Shown: positions 59,579-64,000 of the stretch, piece after piece
Layout: each line of letters begins with the position of its first letter
Numbering within the stretch: the first letter of the stretch is position 1
The notes under the pieces: generated by a model
What the model was told of the DNA's origin: nothing
Databases searched by the model: none
Seen by the model: only the letters and a program-made list of their open reading frames with translations
Made by a program: the position numbers and the translations under genes
Assembly: GCA_019244185.1 (NCBI GenBank)
Contig: JAFATB010000010.1
Span: 57,773-121,772, forward strand
DNA: 64,000 bases
Origin: Acidobacteriota bacterium
GTDB lineage: Bacteria; Acidobacteriota; Thermoanaerobaculia; Gp7-AA8
Reading direction: 5' to 3'

Positions 59579-61545
59579 GCTTCCGCTTCGAGCTGCCGGA
59601 TGCGCTCCTTGACCACGATCTCCGCGAGGTCGGGGATGATCTCCCAGGCGATGTTGCGGACGACCTGATCGGACATCAGCTCGACGACGCGCCGCGCGAT
59701 GCGGTCGATCTGTTCGTCGCTGAGGTCGGAGCCGCGCGCGGCGATCGGGAGCGCGGGCGTTTCGGACGCGAACGCGGAAGACGAGGACGCGGCGGGCTGC
59801 GGCGTTTCGTCATGCGTGGCCGCGGCCGGCTCGGGTGCGGACTCGGAGAGCGCGAACGGCGTCTCCTGCTGCGGCTCGGGCGCCGACTCGGCGAACGGCG
59901 CGGCGGCTTCGGGGGCGGATGCGGTGTCGAACGCAGGCGCTTCCGGAGTTTCGAAGGAAGAGGCCGTGTCGAACGCGGGCGCGTCGGAGGATTCGAAGGC
60001 GGAGGGTTCGGAGGTGCTGAAGGCCGGAGAGTCGGAGCTGCCGAATGCCAAGGCTTCGGAGCTGCCGAACGCCGGAGAGTCGGACGTATCGAAGGCCGGA
60101 GCCTCGGAATTGCCGAAGGCCGGAGCTTCCGAAGTCCCGAACGCCGGAGTCTCGGAGTTCCCGAACGCCGGAGCCTCGGAGTTCCCGAATGCCGGAGCTC
60201 CGCCCCAGGCCGGCGCTGCCGCGGCGGGCGTGTCGTCGTCCCATGGCGCGGGCTCGGGCTGCGCGTTCGACGACGACGCCATCTGCTGCAGCTGATCGAA
60301 GGTCATCTTCGGGAACGCGCGCGTCTCGCCGCCGAACGCGGGCGCGTCGGACGACGCATCGTTGAGCGCGAACGGCGACTCGGCCGGCTCGTCCCACGGC
60401 GAGGCCGCGGGGGGCTCGGGCGCGGGCGTCGAAGGCGGAGTCGATGCAGACGGCGAAGCGGGCGCCATCTGCTGCATCTCCTCGAAGCTCATCTTCGGGA
60501 AGGCGCGCGTTTCGCCGGCGTAGAGCGGCGCCTCGAACGGCGAGGACGGCGTTGCCGCCGGCGGCTGCGGCTCGGCCGCGGTTTCGGCGGGCTCGGGCTC
60601 GCCCCACGGCGACGCGTCGGCGGGAGCGGGCGTTGCGGACGGCGTCGCCGCCTGCGGCGACGCGAGCTCCTGCATCTGATCGAAGTTCAGCCGCGGGAAC
60701 GCGCGCGTCTCGCTGTTGAACTCCTCGGCCGGCGTGGGCGCCGCGAAGGGCGCGTCGATATCGGCGGCGGGCGTCGCGGGCGACGGCGCGGCCGCGGGGA
60801 AGTCGTCGAACGACATCTTCGTGAACGCGCGCGTGGCGCCGCTGTCGCCGGCATCGGTCGCGGGCTCGTCCCACGCCGACGTCGCCGGCTCCGGCGTCGC
60901 AGGCGGGAAGTCGTCGAAGCTCATCTTCGGGAACGCGCGCGTCTCACCGCCGAACGCGGCCGGCTCCGGCGCGTCGAACGGCAGCTCGGTCGTCGACTGG
61001 CGCGTGCCGGCGGCGCCGAAGATGTCGGCGTCGTTCGGCGTGAAGCCCTGGTCGTCATCGGCCGTCGCGAAACGTCCGCTCGGCGTCGTGAACGGAGACT
61101 CCGGTGCGGCGGGCGCCTCTTCCATCCACGGCGACGGCTCGGGTTCGGGCTCCGGCGCGGCGGCGGCATTCTGCGCGGCCTGCGCGATCAGCTCTTCGAC
61201 CTTGTGGATGAGGCTCTGCGACTCGAACGGCTTGGTGACGACGGCGTCGCAGCCGGCTTTCTCGGCGCGGTCGGGATCGAATGGCTCGAAGGTGCCGGTG
61301 AGGAGCACGACCGGGATGTTGCGGAAGTCGGGATGCGACTTGATGTACTCGCAGACCTCGTAGCCGTTCTTCTCCGGCATGATGATGTCGGAGAGGATGA
61401 TGTCGGGGCGCATCTCGGCCAGTTTCTGCACGGCCCGCGCTCCGTTGTTCACGGCGGTGACCTCGTAGTCGCCGTCCGAGAACGTCAGCTCGACCACTTT
61501 TTGAATGGTGATACTGTCATCCGCCAGCAGGATTTTCTTCGGCAT
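59575..61545 (-). CDS. Response regulator with a long low-complexity linker carrying repeated motifs
   Basis: A 656-residue protein. Residues 1-120 are a receiver domain (LADDS; phospho-acceptor near D53 in ILSDIIMPEKNG; lysine in VVTKPF). About 480 residues of Pro/Ala/Glu/Ser-rich, probably disordered linker follow. In it, the motif TRAF(P/T)(K/R)(M/L)xF(D/E) occurs five times, then about a dozen short copies of (S/E)APAFG(N/S)S. The C terminus is a conserved helical block (DEQIDRIARRVVELMSDQVV, then IAWEIIPDLAEIVVKERI) found in other receiver proteins without DNA-binding domains. The layout suggests a phospho-regulated scaffold. ATG 61545 has CGGAG upstream. Confidence 0.85.
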   Translation of the reverse strand: MPKKILLADDSITIQKVVELTFSDGDYEVTAVNNGARAVQKLAEMRPDIILSDIIMPEKNGYEVCEYIKSHPDFRNIPVVLLTGTFEPFDPDRAEKAGCDAVVTKPFESQSLIHKVEELIAQAAQNAAAAPEPEPEPSPWMEEAPAAPESPFTTPSGRFATADDDQGFTPNDADIFGAAGTRQSTTELPFDAPEPAAFGGETRAFPKMSFDDFPPATPEPATSAWDEPATDAGDSGATRAFTKMSFDDFPAAAPSPATPAADIDAPFAAPTPAEEFNSETRAFPRLNFDQMQELASPQAATPSATPAPADASPWGEPEPAETAAEPQPPAATPSSPFEAPLYAGETRAFPKMSFEEMQQMAPASPSASTPPSTPAPEPPAASPWDEPAESPFALNDASSDAPAFGGETRAFPKMTFDQLQQMASSSNAQPEPAPWDDDTPAAAAPAWGGAPAFGNSEAPAFGNSETPAFGTSEAPAFGNSEAPAFDTSDSPAFGSSEALAFGSSDSPAFSTSEPSAFESSDAPAFDTASSFETPEAPAFDTASAPEAAAPFAESAPEPQQETPFALSESAPEPAAATHDETPQPAASSSSAFASETPALPIAARGSDLSDEQIDRIARRVVELMSDQVVRNIAWEIIPDLAEIVVKERIRQLEAEA

Positions 61546-61607
61546 CGATCGGCTCCGTTGATTTCGGAGCAACCTACCACGGCAGTGGAGACCGGACAAG
61601 CGTACCG

Positions 61608-62297
61608 ATGACACGGCAGTTCCTCATTTACGGCCATCGCGGCAGTCCGAAACGCTTTCACGAGAATACGATCGCCGGCTTCGAGGAAACGCTGCGCGCC
61701 GGCGCCGACGGCTTCGAAACCGACCTGCGCCTGCTCTTCGATCGCACCGCCGTGCTCTACCACGACGACGAGCACGATGACGACGCGATCGAGTCGCTGA
61801 CCGCCACGCAGCTCGCCGAGCGCGGCGCGATGGTCGAGCGCCTCGCCGATCTCTCCCGCTTCGCCGGCCGCGCGCAGATGATCCTCGAGGTCAAACGCGC
61901 GAAATGGGAGGACATCCTCCTCAGCCACATTGCGGAATGGCCGAACATCGTCCTTGCGTCGTTCGATCATTCCATCGTGCCGGAGCTCCGCAGACGCGGC
62001 GCGACCTTCCCGATGGGCATCACCTTCCACGGCTACCTCGTCGACGTCGCCGGCTACGCCGCGAGCCTCGGCGCCACCTGGTGCTTCCCCAACTACCACT
62101 ACGTCGACCGCGCCATGGTCGACTCGCTCCACGCCCGCGGCATCAAGGTCGTGCCGTGGACCGCGAACCGGCGGCGCGAATGGGACGCATTGTGGGAGGT
62201 GGGGTGTGATGGGGTGATTACGGATGAGGCGGAGGAGGCGGTGGGGTGGAGGAGTCAAAAGATGAATGAAGAATGCAGAACGCAGAAGGAAGAATGA
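61608..62297 (+). CDS. Glycerophosphodiester phosphodiesterase
   Basis: A 229-residue TIM-barrel enzyme that hydrolyses glycerophosphodiesters. The GDPD signature is at the N terminus: GHRGSPKRFHENTIAGFEET, with FETDLRL and LYHDD carrying metal/catalytic residues; KVVPWTANRR is the usual late strand. It lacks a signal peptide. The last 15 or so residues (KMNEECRTQKEE) are encoded by the left arm of a heptad inverted repeat, so the original stop has probably been replaced. Confidence 0.88.
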   Translation: MTRQFLIYGHRGSPKRFHENTIAGFEETLRAGADGFETDLRLLFDRTAVLYHDDEHDDDAIESLTATQLAERGAMVERLADLSRFAGRAQMILEVKRAKWEDILLSHIAEWPNIVLASFDHSIVPELRRRGATFPMGITFHGYLVDVAGYAASLGATWCFPNYHYVDRAMVDSLHARGIKVVPWTANRRREWDALWEVGCDGVITDEAEEAVGWRSQKMNEECRTQKEE

Positions 62298-62382
62298 AGA
62301 AAGGGGACGCGGCCGCCGGAACGGCGGCCCACCACAATTCTTCATTCTTCCTTCTGCGTTCTGCATTCTTCATTCATCTTTT
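62257..62382. repeat. Perfect 45-bp heptad-unit inverted repeat (copy 3)
   Basis: The left arm 62257-62301 and right arm 62338-62382 are exact complements over 45 bp. Each arm is a series of NNNGAAN heptads (GATGAAT, GAAGAAT, GCAGAAC, GCAGAAG and so on). The 36-bp loop has its own 8-bp stem (GGCCGCCG/CGGCGGCC). The left arm contains the end of the GDPD gene; the right arm lies in the leader of the DUF4177 gene. Confidence 0.9.
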
Positions 62383-62439
62383 GCTTTTGCTACACTTGCC
62401 GTCTTACCAGCATTCAGCAAGCCGGGAGGGTGTGGGCCC

Positions 62440-62637
62440 ATGAAGACCTGGGAATACAAGATCATCAACGTCCGGTCGGAGAATTACTCGATGGACCCGC
62501 GGCGGGCGGAAGAGCTCAACCGGCTTGGCGACGAGGGGTGGGAGCTGGTCAGCATCACCTCCATCAACTTCAAGACCGGCGCGACCGATCACATCGGCAT
62601 GGTCTTCAAGCGCGAGAAGCACGCACAGCCGGCATGA
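62440..62637 (+). CDS. DUF4177 small protein
   Basis: A 65-residue protein matching DUF4177: it opens KTWEYKIINV and has LNRLGDEGWELVSITSINF, then a final strand MVFKRE. The family folds as a small alpha-beta unit of unknown function. ATG 62440 was chosen; the upstream in-frame extension is repeat-encoded. GGGAGG lies upstream of the ATG. Confidence 0.82.
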   Translation: MKTWEYKIINVRSENYSMDPRRAEELNRLGDEGWELVSITSINFKTGATDHIGMVFKREKHAQPA

Positions 62638-62676
62638 CCGCGCGCTGCCGCGACTTTTGATATCGTCGGCGGCCCA

Positions 62677-64000
62677 ATGGCGGACCGCCCCTTCCTCATC
62701 CTCATCGTGCTCGACGGCTTCGGCTGCCGCGCGGAGCGCGACTGGAACGCCATCGCCCAGGCCGACACGCCGCGCTTCCACGAGCTCTGGCGCGACTGCC
62801 CGTGGACGACGCTCGAAGCCTCAGGTCTCGCGGTCGGTCTGCCGGATGGGCAGATGGGCAATTCCGAAGTCGGGCACCTCAACATCGGAGCCGGCCGCGT
62901 CGTCGATCAGGACATCGTCCGCATCTCCAAAGCGACCCGCAATCACGAGCTCGCGCACAACGACGTCTTCGTGAAGGCCGTGCGCGACGCGCGCAACGTC
63001 CACCTCGCCGGATTGCTCTCCGACGGCGGCGTCCATTCGCTGCAGGAACATCTCCACGGCCTCATCGACGCCGCGCTCGAGCTCGGCGCGGAGAACGTCT
63101 TCGTCCACGCGATCCTCGACGGCCGCGACACGCCGCCGAAGTCCGCCGAGAAATACCTCGGCGACCTCCTCGCGCATCTCGACGGCAAGCCGGACGCGCA
63201 TCTCTCCACGATCATCGGCCGCTACTTCACGATGGACCGCGACCAGCGATGGGAACGCGTGCAGCGCGGCTACGACCTCATGACCCTCGGCGTCGGCACG
63301 CAGACGAAAGACCCGCTCGAAACCGTGCGCCGCTTCTACGGCCAGAACGTCACCGACGAGTTCATGGAGCCGATCGCGGTCGTGACGCCGGAAGGTGCGC
63401 ATCTCGGCCGCGTCGACGACGGCGACGCGCTGCTCTTCTTCAACTTCCGCGCGGACCGCATGCGCCAGATCGTCACCGCGTTCAAGGACGATGACTTTCA
63501 CGGCTTCCATCGCGCCGTCACGCCGAAGGTCAACCTCTTGACCATGAACCGCTATCACGAGAAGTTCGACCTGCCGGTCGTCTTCCCACCGCGGGAGATC
63601 CGCAACAACCTCGGCGAGGTGCTCTCCCGCGCCGGCCTCAAGCAGTTCCGCATCGCCGAGACCGAGAAATACGCGCACGTCACGTTCTTTTTCAACGGCG
63701 GGCGCGAGACGGTCTTTCCGGGCGAGGAGCGGATACTGGTGCCGTCGCCCAAGGTCCCGACCTACGACCAGCAGCCCGAGATGTCGGCGCCCGAGGTGAC
63801 CGACAAGGTTGTCGAAGCGGTTCGGTCCGGCCGCTTCGACGTGATCGTGCTCAACTATGCCAACACCGATATGGTTGGCCATACCGGCTCGCTCGCAGCG
63901 GCGGTCAAGGCGGTCGAGACGGTCGATACCTGTCTCGGCCGCCTGGCGGAAAGCATCGAGACAGCCGGAGGCACGCTCGTCATCACCGCCGACCACGGCA
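62677..64000 (+). CDS. gpmI: 2,3-bisphosphoglycerate-independent phosphoglycerate mutase (3' partial)
   Basis: The reading frame is open from ATG 62677 to the window edge (441 complete codons). It is a metal-dependent (Mn/Zn) alkaline-phosphatase-superfamily mutase that interconverts 3- and 2-phosphoglycerate. Motifs: LIVLDGFGCR near the start, the catalytic serine in MGNSEVGHLNIGAGR, AILDGRDTPPKSAEKYL, NFRADRMRQI, and near the edge VLNYANTDMVGHTG and ITADHG. About 70 residues should lie beyond the window. A TGATAT lies 13 bp before the ATG, with no clear ribosome-binding site. Confidence 0.96.
   Translation, partial: MADRPFLILIVLDGFGCRAERDWNAIAQADTPRFHELWRDCPWTTLEASGLAVGLPDGQMGNSEVGHLNIGAGRVVDQDIVRISKATRNHELAHNDVFVKAVRDARNVHLAGLLSDGGVHSLQEHLHGLIDAALELGAENVFVHAILDGRDTPPKSAEKYLGDLLAHLDGKPDAHLSTIIGRYFTMDRDQRWERVQRGYDLMTLGVGTQTKDPLETVRRFYGQNVTDEFMEPIAVVTPEGAHLGRVDDGDALLFFNFRADRMRQIVTAFKDDDFHGFHRAVTPKVNLLTMNRYHEKFDLPVVFPPREIRNNLGEVLSRAGLKQFRIAETEKYAHVTFFFNGGRETVFPGEERILVPSPKVPTYDQQPEMSAPEVTDKVVEAVRSGRFDVIVLNYANTDMVGHTGSLAAAVKAVETVDTCLGRLAESIETAGGTLVITADHG

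Noticed and set aside
59812-61611. Plus-strand 599-codon frame opposite the response regulator
   Set aside because: Arg/Gly-rich mirror of the low-complexity linker, with no plausible start signal or domain.
62257-62382. CRISPR-like array
   Set aside because: Units are 7 bp, arms are inverted and there are no spacers of uniform length or cas genes.

Overview
The window is 64 kb of GC-rich (roughly two thirds G+C), densely coded bacterial chromosome. There is no phage, transposase, CRISPR array or rRNA. Several families point to Acidobacteriota or a close soil lineage: an acidobacterial-type VWFA secreted protein (57730-58791), a secreted protein opening with the VTPCRLVDTR module (5119-6549), DUF11-rich surface proteins, and a fused transaldolase/phosphoglucose isomerase. 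This placement is inference from family content.

Layout. 0-9.9 kb: a TVP38-type membrane protein, tal-pgi and gnd (pentose-phosphate and upper glycolysis), a secreted protein, a cardiolipin-synthase-like gene with a DUF4112 partner, and a YihY protein. 9.9-21 kb: one leftward run holding a 1992-residue surface protein, a PAP2 phosphatase, a secreted M3-type peptidase, an AraC regulator and a TPR/double cyclic-nucleotide-domain protein. 21-30 kb: a secreted AttH/CrtC-like lipocalin, a hybrid histidine kinase, a LolD/FtsX-type ABC exporter and a secreted HEFGH protein. 30-41 kb: two small ElaB-like membrane proteins, a SprT-like protein, a Deg protease, a diacylglycerol-kinase-like enzyme, an M28 peptidase, a DUF11/TIG surface protein, DUF5996, FtsB/DivIC, purB, rlpA and ndk. 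41-49 kb: a GAF histidine kinase, a sugar nucleotidyltransferase, CYTH, pgk, gap, mtnA and a DUF4149-MbtH fusion. 49-64 kb: an M16 peptidase pair, a deoxynucleoside kinase, panB-panC-panD-like, an RNB nuclease, fused PxpBC, the VWFA protein, tRNA-Pro(CGG), a cobalamin adenosyltransferase, a long response regulator, a GDPD, DUF4177 and the start of gpmI. No intergenic stretch exceeds 300 bp.

Genes that work together: tal-pgi, gnd, pgk, gap and gpmI cover much of central sugar metabolism but are scattered. panB-panC are canonical and are followed by a PanD homologue that has lost its self-cleavage site. Many genes overlap by 1-8 bp (ATGA, GTGA or TGATG junctions), and three convergent pairs overlap at their 3' ends.

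The most unusual material is non-coding. One family consists of intergenic inverted repeats whose arms are built from 7-bp units centred on GAA (21.0, 46.3, 52.0, 52.8 and 62.3 kb, plus a single arm at 43.5 kb). Two copies have been absorbed into neighbouring reading frames, one of them supplying the core of a signal peptide. A second family of GC-rich palindromes sits at convergent gene ends (40.8 and 49.2 kb). A TANNNT hexamer recurs 6-15 bp in front of many start codons, which suggests widespread leaderless or near-leaderless transcription.
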